Shown in pieces: positions 47,965 through 57,074 of a DNA stretch of 64,000 bases (position 1 is its first letter; every line of letters starts with the position of its first letter). The stretch is from Clostridium sp. (GTDB lineage: Bacteria > Bacillota > Clostridia > Clostridiales > Clostridiaceae). The stretch covers positions 1-64,000 of the forward strand of contig NZ_JARIDH010000081.1 in the NCBI RefSeq assembly GCF_029267215.1, written 5' to 3'. Below the pieces are notes generated by a model. It was not told the DNA's origin. It made no database searches and saw only the letters and a program-made list of their open reading frames with translations. Made by a program: the position numbers and the translations under genes.

Positions 47965-48368
47965 AAAGAAATAGTAGATTAAGTGGACTTTTCAGAGAGC
48001 TAATGGTTTTGGTGTGAATTTAGTAGGAAAGCTTAGTTGAAGCAGTCTTGGAGTTTCTTGTTGAGAACTAAAAGTTTAAATAATTTTAATAGCTAATTTT
48101 ACTTAATATTAGTTTTAATAAATACTATTTAAAAATTTTTAAGAAAAATGATTTATAACTTTTAATTAGATTAAGACGAGTTCCTCCCGTTATAGAGGAT
48201 GGAAATTAATTGAGATATTAGTAATCAATATTTAGAATAATATTTTTTGTGTTGCTAATAATATTAATAGATTTCCAACTGAGGTGAGTAAACATAAGTT
48301 TTTACTTATTAGGGTGGTACCGCGAAGTAGTTCCTTCGTCCCTTTTTGGGATGATGGAACTTTTTTTA
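47965..48368 (+). promoter_or_regulatory. T-box leader
   Basis: Contains the T-box sequence AGGGTGGTACCGCG (48311-48324) and a terminator AGTTCCTTCGTCCC / GGGATGATGGAACT with T tract (48329-48368). A stem I region begins near 47994 with CAGAGAGC, GGTGTGAA, AGGAAAGC and GGAG. By alignment with known stem I patterns the specifier is tentatively ACU (48067-48069; threonine). The leader senses uncharged tRNA and antiterminates. The nearest downstream gene is the Lrp regulator 250 bases later. Confidence 0.93.
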
Positions 48369-48388
48369 TTTAAATTTAAGATTCTTTT

Positions 48389-48442
48389 TTAAGATGGTCC
48401 AAAAGTTCTATCTAAAATCAACACTAGTTAAAACAGAGATAA
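48389..48442 (-). repeat. Palindromic intergenic repeat, reverse copy
   Basis: TTAAGATGGTCCAAAAGTTC then TATCTAAAATCAACACTAG and TTAAAACAGAG: the best reverse match to the core. It lies between the T-box terminator and the Lrp leader. Confidence 0.78.
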
Positions 48443-48469
48443 ATTTAATTGACTAATAAATTATTATTA

Positions 48470-48560
48470 TATGGGGATAGGAAATATCCTATAAGCTTTG
48501 GTAAACTTAAACATTAGTTATATTAACTAAGAAGCACCAACTTCTGTAAGTGGTGAGTAG
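48470..48560 (+). other. Structured leader of the lrp-like gene
   Basis: Three consecutive hairpins: ATAGGA/TCCTAT (48477-48492), TTAGTT/AACTAA (48514-48530) and CACCAACTT/AAGTGGTG with a bulged A (48535-48555), followed by GAGTAGTTCAC. I know no riboswitch class that matches. TTGACT at about 48450 could belong to an internal promoter. Confidence 0.45.
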
Positions 48561-48617
48561 TTCACAATACAAATAAATTTCTATAAAAATAAGAAATAAC
48601 AAGGGGGCAGATTTGTC

Positions 48618-49100
48618 ATGGAAGAAATTTTAGAAATATTAGAAAAAAACAGTAGATATAGTGATGAAGAAATAGCTGTTATGACAGGTAAAAAGGTTGA
48701 GGAAGTTAGAGAGGCTATAAGAGATTATGAAGAGAAGAGTATTATTGCAGGATATACTACACTTATAAATTGGGAGAATACGGGAAAGGAAACAGTTACG
48801 GCCTTAATAGAAGTTAAAATTACTCCTCAAAGAGGGGTTGGATTTGATAAGGTTGCTGAAAGAATATATAAGTTTCCACAGGTTAAAGCATGTTATTTAA
48901 TGTCATCTGGTGGTTTTGATTTAACAGTTATTGTCGAAGGAAAAACAATGAAAGAGGTTGCTATGTTTGTTTCTGATAGACTTGCAATACAAGAATATGT
49001 GAAAGGAACAGCCACACATTTTGTATTAAAAAAATACAAAGATCATGGAACTATATTCAGAGAGAAAAAAACAGATGATAGGGAGATGTTATTTATATGA
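48618..49100 (+). CDS. Lrp/AsnC-family transcriptional regulator
   Basis: Regulator of 160 residues. The N-terminal winged helix (about 1-50) has ILEKNSRYSDEEIAVMTGK and the link EKSIIAGYTTLINW. The RAM/ACT-like effector domain (about 65-140) has VTALIEVKITPQRGVGFDKVAERI and SGGFDLTVIVEG. AAGGGGG precedes the ATG. Its stop overlaps the ATG of the following aminotransferase (ATGA), so the two are coupled. It may sense the amino acid made or used by the aminotransferase. Confidence 0.93.
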   Translation: MEEILEILEKNSRYSDEEIAVMTGKKVEEVREAIRDYEEKSIIAGYTTLINWENTGKETVTALIEVKITPQRGVGFDKVAERIYKFPQVKACYLMSSGGFDLTVIVEGKTMKEVAMFVSDRLAIQEYVKGTATHFVLKKYKDHGTIFREKKTDDREMLFI

Positions 49101-50269
49101 TGCTAGAAAATATGATATTAGATAATGTGAAAAATATGCCACCATCAGGTATTAGAAAATATTTTGACTTAATAAATGAGATGGAAGGTGTTATTTCTTT
49201 AGGGGTTGGGGAGCCTGATTTTATTACTCCTTGGAATGTGAGAGAAGCTGGAATATATTCCTTAGAACAAGGACATACTCATTATTCATCAAATGCAGGT
49301 TTTATTGAATTAAGAGAAGAAATTTCAAAGTATTTAAACAGAAGATTTGATTTGAAATATAATCCAAAGGATGAAATTTTAGTTACTGTTGGAGGAAGTG
49401 AAGGAATAGACTTGGCTTTAAGAGCCTTAGTTGGTCCTGGTGATGAGGTTATAATTCCAGAGCCAAGTTTTGTAGCATATAAAGGGTGTACAGCATTTAC
49501 TGGGGCAACTTCAAAAATAATAAATTTAAGAGCTGAGGATGATTTTAAACTTACACCAGAGCTTTTAGAAGAGGCAATCACAGAGAAAACTAAGGTTGTA
49601 ATAATTCCTTTTCCTAATAATCCAACTGGTGCAATTATGAATAGAGAAGAACTTAGAAAAATTGTGGATGTTTTAAAGGAGAGGGATATAATAATACTTT
49701 CTGATGAAATATATGCAGAATTATCTTATGGAGAAGAACATGTTTCTATTGCAAGTTTTGAGGAAGTAAAAGAAAAAACCATAGTTATAAATGGATTTTC
49801 TAAATCTTATGCTATGACAGGATGGAGACTTGGATATGTTTGTGCCCATAAAATATTAATAGATGCCATGAAGAAAATACATCAATATGGAATAATGTGT
49901 TCTCCAACAATAGCTCAATATGCTGCAATTGAAGCCTTAAAAAATGGAGATGAAAGTGTTTCTGAAATGGCAAGAGAATATAATAGAAGAAGAAGAGTAT
50001 TAGTTGAAGGATTTAGAAATATGGGATTAGAATGTTTTGAGCCATTAGGTGCTTTGTATGTTTTCCCTTGTATAAAATCAACAGGAATGTCTTCTGATGA
50101 GTTTTGTGAAAAACTTCTTCTTGAAGAAAAAGTACTAGCTGTTCCAGGGAATGCCTTTGGTCAGTGTGGAGAAGGATTTATAAGAGCTTGTTATGCAGCA
50201 TCAATGGAAGATATATTAGAATCAATAAAGAGAATAAGAAGGTTTGTAGAAAAAAATAAAGTTTTATAA
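49097..50269 (+). CDS. PLP-dependent aminotransferase, class I/II (PatA-like)
   Basis: Fold-type I aminotransferase of 390 residues. It opens with SGIRKYFDLINEMEGVISLGVGEPDF; PNNPTGA is the Asn-Pro loop, SDEIYAEL holds the PLP Asp-Tyr, and Lys in NGFSKSYAMTGWRLGY forms the Schiff base. The C-terminal substrate-binding Arg is in EGFIRACYA. The closest groups are PatA-type/aromatic or aspartate aminotransferases; the substrate cannot be fixed. Coupled to the Lrp-type regulator. Confidence 0.92.
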   Translation: MMLENMILDNVKNMPPSGIRKYFDLINEMEGVISLGVGEPDFITPWNVREAGIYSLEQGHTHYSSNAGFIELREEISKYLNRRFDLKYNPKDEILVTVGGSEGIDLALRALVGPGDEVIIPEPSFVAYKGCTAFTGATSKIINLRAEDDFKLTPELLEEAITEKTKVVIIPFPNNPTGAIMNREELRKIVDVLKERDIIILSDEIYAELSYGEEHVSIASFEEVKEKTIVINGFSKSYAMTGWRLGYVCAHKILIDAMKKIHQYGIMCSPTIAQYAAIEALKNGDESVSEMAREYNRRRRVLVEGFRNMGLECFEPLGALYVFPCIKSTGMSSDEFCEKLLLEEKVLAVPGNAFGQCGEGFIRACYAASMEDILESIKRIRRFVEKNKVL

Positions 50270-50289
50270 AGTTATTTTAGTTTAAAAAC

Positions 50290-50321
50290 AAAAGGGAAAT
50301 ATCAAAAGATGCTTCCCTTTT
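50290..50321. terminator. Bidirectional terminator
   Basis: AAAAGGGAA / TTCCCTTTT with a 14-nt loop between the aminotransferase gene and the convergent membrane protein gene. Confidence 0.82.
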
Positions 50322-50781
50322 ATAAGTTTATACAAAGAACTTTTCCATGAAGAGCTTCTAAAAGCTTCTTTTTATTTGAATAGCTAAGTTTAAAATAAAG
50401 TGTAGTTTTCTTTGTATATATTGTTGTATGATATTTATTTTTTGTTTTTCTGATTTCTATTTTACTTATATCTTTAAAAAAATAAGTATTATAACCAAAG
50501 ATTATTGCATCATCTACTACATATAAACAAATAAATTTATATGATATAAATATTAAAATTAAGAAATATAAAAGTGGTACAAATTTATGTAGAAAAGATT
50601 CATGTTTCAAAAAAGCCATGGCAGAAGAAGCAAGTATTAGTAATGATAATAAGAACATTATGATTGATATCAAACTTACTATTCTTAATGTTTTAACTTT
50701 TTTTCCTTCCTTAAATCTTTTTGTTCTATATAGAAGTATTAAATTTATTAATACATAAATTCCTAAAATGATAAGTGCCAA
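50320..50781 (-). CDS. Hypothetical small membrane protein
   Basis: About 153 residues. Three transmembrane helices (about 1-18, 34-57, 65-87) are followed by a C-terminal beta-rich domain of about 60 residues (YFFKDISKIEIRKTK...) resembling bacterial PH-like domains. TTG at 50781 (mRNA AAGGGTGA six bases upstream) seems the best start; GTG at 50790 is the alternative and overlaps the site. Function unknown. Confidence 0.7.
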   Translation of the reverse strand: MALIILGIYVLINLILLYRTKRFKEGKKVKTLRIVSLISIIMFLLSLLILASSAMAFLKHESFLHKFVPLLYFLILIFISYKFICLYVVDDAIIFGYNTYFFKDISKIEIRKTKNKYHTTIYTKKTTLYFKLSYSNKKKLLEALHGKVLCINL

Positions 50782-50982
50782 AAAAATCACCCTTATAATT
50801 ATATTTTATATAAAGTTTACAACAATTTTTTTGCCTAGTCAAAGAGAAAATTTAAATAAGATTTTATTTATGAGAATTTGAATTTAGGTTACCCTAAACA
50901 CTTTATTAAAATATAGATTTTTTAAATATTTATATAAACTTCTTGTAGTTTTATAAAGATATTTGATATATTAGCTTACTAT

Positions 50983-51096
50983 AAACAAATTATTAGAAAT
51001 AATATTTGTGAATAATTTGTTTGTTAATAATTGTTAATTTGAAAAGAGAATTTATCAGTTTTATAAAGTTTACAAAAAAATGCAAAGGGTTATAAT
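50983..51096 (+). promoter_or_regulatory. Inverted repeat and promoter upstream of the GNAT gene
   Basis: AAACAAATTATT (50983-50994) and AATAATTTGTTT (51011-51022) are a perfect 12-bp inverted repeat. Then TTTACA (51069), 16 bp, TATAAT (51091) is a good promoter, giving a leader of about 165 nt in which AAAGGT and ACCTTT can pair. The inverted repeat may be an operator. Confidence 0.55.
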
Positions 51097-51269
51097 AGTT
51101 TTAAATATTATAAAGCAAAGTGTTCAAATTTAAAGAATATTAAAGTTAATTGAAAGGTTTTATAAATAATTAAAAGTAATGAAAGATTATGACCTTTTAA
51201 TATGGTATTTTATACTGGATAACTTTGGGTTATAGATGTAAAATTAAATTGTAATGGGGGGAATTAATT

Positions 51270-51776
51270 ATGAAAGACTTAAGAATAAGAAGATTTGAAA
51301 ATAAAGATGCGAAAGATGTTTCAAATATAATATGTAGAAATTTTTTAGAAGTTAATATAAAAGATTATTCTGAAGAAAAAATGAAAAAGCTATCAGAAGA
51401 ATTTACAGAAGATAAAATTTTAGCTCGTTCTGAAATTTCCCATATGTATGTTGCTACAGTAAGGAATGAAGTTGTTGGTTGTGGTGCTATTTCAAGTTAT
51501 TTTGGAAAAGAAGATGAGAGTATTTTGTTAAATATTTTTGTAAAACCAGAATTTCAAGGAAAAGGTGTAGGGAAAAAAATTATTGAAGCTTTAGAAAAGG
51601 ATGAATTCTTTTTAAGAGCTAGAAGAATAGAAATACCAGCATCAATTACTGCTTGTGAATTTTATAAAAAGCTAGGTTACAGTCATAAGTATAATCTTAA
51701 AGAATTAGACAAAGAAGGAAACTATAGATTAGAGAAGTTTAGATATAGACTTCAATACGATCAAAATTATAGATAA
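51270..51776 (+). CDS. GNAT-family N-acetyltransferase
   Basis: Acetyltransferase of 168 residues. Motif A is LLNIFVKPEFQGKGVGKKIIEALE, with the acetyl-CoA loop QGKGVG; TACEFYKKLGYSHKY is motif B. The substrate (small amine or amino acid, possibly a protein) is unknown. A GGGGGG ribosome site precedes the ATG. It is monocistronic between a clear promoter and a terminator. Confidence 0.9.
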   Translation: MKDLRIRRFENKDAKDVSNIICRNFLEVNIKDYSEEKMKKLSEEFTEDKILARSEISHMYVATVRNEVVGCGAISSYFGKEDESILLNIFVKPEFQGKGVGKKIIEALEKDEFFLRARRIEIPASITACEFYKKLGYSHKYNLKELDKEGNYRLEKFRYRLQYDQNYR

Positions 51777-51788
51777 TAATATTAAGGT

Positions 51789-51830
51789 AAAGGTTATAAG
51801 TCATTAATTTGATTTATAACCTTTATTTTT
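51789..51830 (+). terminator. Terminator of the GNAT gene
   Basis: AAAGGTTATAA / TTATAACCTTT, loop of 14 nt, then TATTTTT. Confidence 0.85.
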
Positions 51831-52020
51831 AACTAAATTTTATGAAACTCTTAATATTGAGTAAATCATGAATGTACAGTTAAATATTAAATTTTAACAT
51901 ATTATTTTGTGAAAAATCACTATATAGAGAAAATAAAGCTTCAGATAAACATTAAATATTAACATATATTTTTTATACAAACTTCGCTATAATATATTTG
52001 ATACGGTTTTTTAAAAAGAC

Positions 52021-52073
52021 TTTGTTTTAAGGGAGTTTTGATTTTAGATTTAAAGTCAAAATTAGCTTAAAAG
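52021..52073 (+). repeat. Degenerate palindromic repeat
   Basis: TTTGTTTTAAGGGAGTTTTG then ATTTTAGATTTAAAGTCAAAA and TTAGCTTAAAAGAG: a shortened form in which the core and its reverse face each other (TTTTGATTTTA against TAAAGTCAAAA). Confidence 0.6.
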
Positions 52074-52205
52074 AGAGGCAAAAAATTCATATATGAGTTT
52101 TATAAAATAAAGTAAGTTTGTGGTGAAAATATTAAAAGCTTTTACATATAGATTTATAAAAAATAAGCTATTATAAGCTATATAACTAATATAATGGATA
52201 ATTTC

Positions 52206-52249
52206 AAAATCACATAAATAATAAATAAAAATCACATAAATAATAAATA
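52206..52249 (+). repeat. Two 22-bp direct repeats
   Basis: AAATCACATAAATAATAAAT occurs twice with a 22-bp period, ending about 25 bases before the alaX start. It is probably a replication-slippage duplication. Confidence 0.8.
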
Positions 52250-52273
52250 GGATAATGAGGTGCAAAAAGTAGT

Positions 52274-53473
52274 ATGATAAAACTTTATTATGAAGATCAA
52301 TACATAAAAGAGTTTCAATGTGAAATACTTGAGGTAAAAGAAGTAGATTTAAAATATCATGTTCTTTTAAATCAAACAGCCTTTTTTCCAGGGGGTGGAG
52401 GCCAACTTGGAGATAGAGGAGAAATAGGTGGAATAAAAGTTTTAGATGTTTATGAAGAGGGTGGAAATGTCTATCACGTTTTAGAAAAGGAACCTAAAAA
52501 ACTTAAGAATATTAAAGGGGTTTTAGACTGGGAAAGAAGATTAGATGGTATGCAACAACATTTAGGACAACATCTTCTTTCAGGTTGTTTTTATGATTTA
52601 TTTGGAGCAAATACCTGTGGCATTCATTTAGGAGAAAAAATAAGTACAGTTGACATTATAGGATTTTTAGATGAAAAGACCATAAGAGAGGCTGAAAAGG
52701 AAGCTAACAGATTAATATTTGAAAGTTTAGAAGTTAAAAGTTATGCTCCTTCTAAGAAAGATTTAAAAAAGATAAAAACAAGAAGAGATTTACCTAAAAC
52801 TAATGAAGAAATTAGAATAGTTGAAATAGTAGGTTTAGATATAAATGCATGCTGTGGAGTACATCCTAAAAATACTAGAGATCTTCAGGTAATTAAAATA
52901 AGAAGATGGGAAAAACACAAAAATGCTACAAGAATAGAGTTTGTAGCTGGTAGAAGAGCTGTTTTAGATTTATTCTTAAAGGATAATATATTTGAAAGTA
53001 TATGTAAGATTTTAAAGTCTGGAGAAGGAGATGCCTTAAATGCTGTTAAGAATATTTTAGATAATAACAAATCTCTTTCAGAGGAAAATAGAAAGATAAA
53101 AGCAGAGATTGGTGATTATAAAATAAAAGATATGATAAATAACTCTGAAACCATAAAAGATTTAACTTTAGTTAAGGAAGTCTTTGAAGAGGGAGATATT
53201 AAGCATATAGGAAAATTAGCAAATAAAATTACTGAAGATTATAATGCCATTGTATTGTTTGGGGTTAAAAACGAAGGAAGAGTTAACTTAATATTTAACT
53301 GTTCAAAAGGAATAAAGAAAGTCAATATGGGAGAGTTATTAAAGGATTCCATAACATTAATTGATGGAAAAGGTGGAGGAAGTCCATTTTTAGCTCAAGG
53401 TGGAGGAAAGAATAATGGAAACACCGAGGTTGCTATTGACTACGCAATAAATAAGTTAAGAGGTATTTTATAA
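52274..53473 (+). CDS. AlaX-type alanyl-tRNA editing protein (with DHHA1 domain)
   Basis: Free-standing editing protein of 399 residues, long AlaX form, that hydrolyses Ser-tRNA(Ala) or Gly-tRNA(Ala). It matches the editing and C-Ala regions of AlaRS: TAFFPGGGGQLGDRG, the zinc motif HLGQH (HxxxH) in DGMQQHLGQHLLSG, and CCGVHPKNT supplying Cys and His. A coiled-coil linker (about 255-290) and the C-terminal DHHA1 domain (GKGGGSPFLAQGGG) follow. GAGGTG lies 11 nt before the ATG. Confidence 0.93.
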   Translation: MIKLYYEDQYIKEFQCEILEVKEVDLKYHVLLNQTAFFPGGGGQLGDRGEIGGIKVLDVYEEGGNVYHVLEKEPKKLKNIKGVLDWERRLDGMQQHLGQHLLSGCFYDLFGANTCGIHLGEKISTVDIIGFLDEKTIREAEKEANRLIFESLEVKSYAPSKKDLKKIKTRRDLPKTNEEIRIVEIVGLDINACCGVHPKNTRDLQVIKIRRWEKHKNATRIEFVAGRRAVLDLFLKDNIFESICKILKSGEGDALNAVKNILDNNKSLSEENRKIKAEIGDYKIKDMINNSETIKDLTLVKEVFEEGDIKHIGKLANKITEDYNAIVLFGVKNEGRVNLIFNCSKGIKKVNMGELLKDSITLIDGKGGGSPFLAQGGGKNNGNTEVAIDYAINKLRGIL

Positions 53474-53565
53474 GGAAAATATTCTAAAGCCTAATAAAAA
53501 GGAGCTTACTATAAGATAAATTCTTATTTAGATTAATATTAGGATATTTAAAAGGAAGATGACAT

Positions 53566-54561
53566 ATGAGTAATAAGTTTTTAAGTATAATAATTCCTGC
53601 ATATAATTCAGAGAAGTATATAGAAAAAAACTTAATGTTTTTAGAAAGACAAACTTCAAAGAATTTTGAGGTTATAGTTGTTGATGATGGATCAACAGAC
53701 AATACTTTTGAAGTGAGTAAAACTTGCTTAGAAAAATTTAATATTGACCATAAAGTTATAAGGTGTGAGCAAAATAAAGGGCAAAGCACTGCAAGAAATA
53801 TAGGAATAAATCATTCAAAAGGAGAATATCTTTTATTTTTGGATTCAGATGATTTTGCTGAAAATAATCTAGTTCAAATTTTAGAGGCGTCATTGGAAGA
53901 TAAGCCTGATATAATATTTTTTGATCATAAAAGAATAAAAGAAGATGACAGTATAAACTTTAAAAAAGAGCAAAACTTTGAATTTGGTAAGCTTAAAAAA
54001 GGAATTGATGTTTTCTATGGTTATAAAAATAACAATATAAGACTTTGGACTGGAAGTTTAATATATAATAAAAAGTTTTTAAAAGAAAGAAACTTAAAAT
54101 TTTTAGAAGGGGCTCATGGAGCTGAGGACTTAAACTTTATTTTTAAAGCCTTATTAAGTTCTAATAAGGTTAAAGGATTAGAAGAATGTCTTGTTTTTTA
54201 TTATCAGAGAAAGGATTCTCTTACAAATAAACCTGATATCTATAAAAATATAACTGTTGTAAAATCCATGGAGGATCTTATAGCTTTTATAAAAGAGAAA
54301 AATTTAGAGGAAAATCTTAAATATATAGTAGAAAAGGAATTTATGGTTGAACATATAATGTATCAAATTTTAGGGTATTTAAAAAGTGATACAAAAGAAG
54401 ACACATTAAAAGTCTTAAAAGACAATAAGGTAAGAAGATATTTAAAAAAAGCTACTTCAAATACTAATAGATATGGTAGAAGTATGTATATGTATGCAAA
54501 GCTTTCGGGATATTCTCCTAAACTATTTGTTAAAATCTATTTAAAAAAGACTGGTAAATAA
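53566..54561 (+). CDS. Family 2 glycosyltransferase
   Basis: GT-A fold transferase, 331 residues. SIIIPAYNSEKYIEKNL starts the nucleotide-sugar domain, VVDDGSTDNT binds the sugar nucleotide, and LFLDSDD is the DxD metal site. GAHGAEDLNF holds a probable catalytic acid (ED). It is soluble or peripheral, with no transmembrane helix. The acceptor is unknown; likely a cell-surface polysaccharide or teichoic acid. AAGGAAG precedes the ATG. Confidence 0.92.
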   Translation: MSNKFLSIIIPAYNSEKYIEKNLMFLERQTSKNFEVIVVDDGSTDNTFEVSKTCLEKFNIDHKVIRCEQNKGQSTARNIGINHSKGEYLLFLDSDDFAENNLVQILEASLEDKPDIIFFDHKRIKEDDSINFKKEQNFEFGKLKKGIDVFYGYKNNNIRLWTGSLIYNKKFLKERNLKFLEGAHGAEDLNFIFKALLSSNKVKGLEECLVFYYQRKDSLTNKPDIYKNITVVKSMEDLIAFIKEKNLEENLKYIVEKEFMVEHIMYQILGYLKSDTKEDTLKVLKDNKVRRYLKKATSNTNRYGRSMYMYAKLSGYSPKLFVKIYLKKTGK

Positions 54562-54651
54562 AAAATAGGTATTTAAAACCATATAAATATGTTAACAAAG
54601 GTTAAAGTCTAGTATACTGACTAAAATAATTATAGTTACGGGGGATAGAGT

Positions 54652-55794
54652 ATGTTTTTTAATGATAAGAAATTAAAAGGTGCATTGATTGTTGTTACCT
54701 ATGGAATTGTTCTTGGATTTATACTTATGAAATATTCAACTGTATTTGGGGGAGTTGGATATGTAACAAGTTTAATCAAGCCTCTTATTTTAGGGATAGC
54801 AATAGCCTTTATTTTAAATATTCCTATGAAATTTTTTGAGAGAACTTTATTAAAAAAATTAGATCATAGCAAGAAATCATGGGTTAGAAGTTTAAAAAGA
54901 CCTCTTGCTATTACCATAACAATTGTAGTTGTTTTTGGAGTTATAAGCACAATAATTTTATTTGTAGTTCCACAACTTACATCAAGCATAATAAAGCTTA
55001 CAGAAAGTGTACCAGATTATTTAAAAACTTTTGAGATTACCATGAGTAAATTTGCAGGGTCAACAGTTTTACTAAGTAAAGTTTGGAATCAAATAATGAA
55101 TGCATGGCAAGAAATATTAAAAACATTCACCCATTTATTTGGTGGATTAGCTTCCTATGTTCTTAGTTTAACAATGGGAATTACATCAGCAATAATTGAC
55201 TTTTGTTTAGCTTTTGTTTTAGCTATTTACATGCTTTCTAGTAAAGAAAAATTAACATGCCAAGTTAAAAAGGTTATATATGCCTTTTTAAGAAAAGATA
55301 TGGCTGACAAAATAATGAATGTTGGAAATTTAGTTAATAGAGTATTCTCAGGATTTATTATTGGTCAATGTACAGAGGCTCTTATAATAGGAAGCTTATG
55401 CTTTTTAGGGCTTTTAATATTAGGAATGCCATATGCTTTTTTAATAAGTATATTAGTGGGAACAACAAGTTTAATTCCTATTTTAGGGGCATTCATAGGA
55501 ACAATTCCATCTTTCTTTTTAATACTAATAATAAATCCAATAAAAGCATTTTGGTTTGTTGTATTTATTTTTATACTTCAAAGAATTGAAGGAGATTTAA
55601 TTTATCCAAGAGTTGTTGGTGGTTCAGTTGGATTATCATCATTATGGGTAATGCTTGCAATTATGATTGGAGGTAGTGCCTTTGGATTTATTGGAATGTT
55701 AGTAGGTGTTCCAACTGCTGCTGTTTTATACTTCGTCTTTGGAGATATTACAAATAGTAGACTAAGAAAAAAAGGTATATCAGTTAAAGAGTAA
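54652..55794 (+). CDS. AI-2E-family transporter (PF01594 type)
   Basis: Membrane protein of 380 residues with about eight helices, typical of the AI-2 exporter/YtvI-like family. Signatures are the N-terminal IKPLILGIAIAFILNIPMKFF, the amphipathic middle, and the C-terminal VGTTSLIPILGAFIGTIPSF and YPRVVGGSVGLSSLW. Members export AI-2 or act as ion antiporters; which is not resolved. ACGGGGGA precedes the ATG. Confidence 0.88.
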   Translation: MFFNDKKLKGALIVVTYGIVLGFILMKYSTVFGGVGYVTSLIKPLILGIAIAFILNIPMKFFERTLLKKLDHSKKSWVRSLKRPLAITITIVVVFGVISTIILFVVPQLTSSIIKLTESVPDYLKTFEITMSKFAGSTVLLSKVWNQIMNAWQEILKTFTHLFGGLASYVLSLTMGITSAIIDFCLAFVLAIYMLSSKEKLTCQVKKVIYAFLRKDMADKIMNVGNLVNRVFSGFIIGQCTEALIIGSLCFLGLLILGMPYAFLISILVGTTSLIPILGAFIGTIPSFFLILIINPIKAFWFVVFIFILQRIEGDLIYPRVVGGSVGLSSLWVMLAIMIGGSAFGFIGMLVGVPTAAVLYFVFGDITNSRLRKKGISVKE

Positions 55795-55842
55795 ATTATA
55801 TTTAAAATGAACTGAACCAAATTAAGAATAGTTTAGTTTTTA

Positions 55843-55880
55843 AAGCCACACACCTAAATTCAATTGGTGTGTGGTTATTT
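55843..55880 (+). terminator. Terminator of the AI-2E-family gene
   Basis: CCACACACC / GGTGTGTGG stem, loop of 11 nt, followed by TTATTTAGTTT. Confidence 0.82.
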
Positions 55881-55940
55881 AGTTTACTTTGAAATATTTA
55901 TTTGGCTTGTTATTATGCAAAAAATTATTTATTACTATTA

Positions 55941-55990
55941 TTTTGTTTTAGTATACTGTTGATTTTATCTATACTTTCAAGTCTACTATT
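55941..55990 (+). repeat. Degenerate palindromic repeat, forward copy
   Basis: TTTTGTTTTAGTATACTGTTG then ATTTTATCTATACTTT match the left half of the family. The remainder of the gap to 56118 is AT-rich and unremarkable. Confidence 0.55.
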
Positions 55991-56118
55991 ATAAATAAAA
56001 ATAGACAAGTTATATAAATAAATAGTAATATAGAAATAATTAAATATATCAGTATATATATAATTGGGAAAAACATAGGGATTTTATGTTTTTTTATACT
56101 TAGGAGGGGTGTACATAT

Positions 56119-56904
56119 ATGATAAAATTTATAGCAACAGACATGGATGGGACTTTATTAAATAGTAAGAAAGAATTAAGTCCAGAGTTTTATGATGTCT
56201 TTGAAGAATTAAAAAAGAGAGAGATACTTTTTGCAGCAGCAAGTGGAAGACAATACTACACTTTAGCTGATGAATTTAAAGATATAAAAGAGGACATGCT
56301 ATTTATAGCTGAAAATGGAACTTTTGTTGTTTACAAAGGAAAAGAGCTTGTGGTTAATGGACTAGATAGAGATCTTGCAAATGAGCTTATAAGAATAGGA
56401 AGAACCATAGATAATACAAATGTTGTTTTATGTGGAAAGAATTCAGCTTATGTTGAGAGTGATGATGAGAAATTTTTAAGTGAAGTTAGAAAGTATTATC
56501 ACAGATGTGAAATTGTAGATAACTTAGAAAATGTAGATGATACAGTTTTAAAGGTAACTATGTGTGATTTTAATGGAGCAGAGAAAAATAGTTATAAGTA
56601 TTTTGAAAAATATAAGGATGAACTTCAAGTTGCAATAGCTGGAGATATTTGGCTTGATATAACTTCAGGTGGAGTAAATAAAGGAGTTGCAATTAAAGAA
56701 ATTCAAGAACTTTTAGGCATTGATTTTAAAGAAACTATGGTTTTTGGTGACTATTTAAATGATTTAGAAATGATGGATAGTGCACACCATAGTTATGCCA
56801 TGGAAAATGCCCATGAAGATATAAAGAAAGCTGCAAGATTCATGACAAAGAGTAATGATGAAGATGGTGTTATGTTTAAAATTAAAGAAGTTATAGGATT
56901 ATAA
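56119..56904 (+). CDS. Cof-type HAD-superfamily phosphatase
   Basis: Haloacid dehalogenase-like hydrolase of the Cof/YbiV type, 261 residues. Motif I is ATDMDGTLLNS (nucleophile Asp), motif II AASGRQYY, motif III Lys in the GGVNKGVAI stretch, motif IV VFGDYLNDLEMM. A C2 cap lies between about residues 85 and 185. It dephosphorylates sugar phosphates or pyridoxal phosphate in general; the substrate is unknown. AGGAGGGG precedes the ATG. Confidence 0.93.
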   Translation: MIKFIATDMDGTLLNSKKELSPEFYDVFEELKKREILFAAASGRQYYTLADEFKDIKEDMLFIAENGTFVVYKGKELVVNGLDRDLANELIRIGRTIDNTNVVLCGKNSAYVESDDEKFLSEVRKYYHRCEIVDNLENVDDTVLKVTMCDFNGAEKNSYKYFEKYKDELQVAIAGDIWLDITSGGVNKGVAIKEIQELLGIDFKETMVFGDYLNDLEMMDSAHHSYAMENAHEDIKKAARFMTKSNDEDGVMFKIKEVIGL

Positions 56905-56932
56905 TTTATATAATCATGTTTAATTTAGTTTC

Positions 56933-56994
56933 ATCACTTTAAGTAAAGATAATATAAAAGATTATATAAAATTTACTTAAGGTGGTGATTTTTT
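56933..56994 (+). terminator. Terminator of the HAD phosphatase gene
   Basis: TTAAGTAAA / TTTACTTAA plus flanking ATCAC/GTGAT pairing, with a 24-nt loop and TTTTTT tail. Confidence 0.75.
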
Positions 56995-57074
56995 ATTAAG
57001 AAAAATTATTTAGATAAGTTAACTTAGTGTGTTTAGAGTATATTGAGCTATTTGTTTTTGGAGGTAATGGTTAA

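Noticed and set aside
52062-52265. Minus-strand frame of 67 codons before alaX
   Set aside because: Lies over a palindromic repeat and the 22-bp duplication, has no ribosome site, and is extremely AT-rich.
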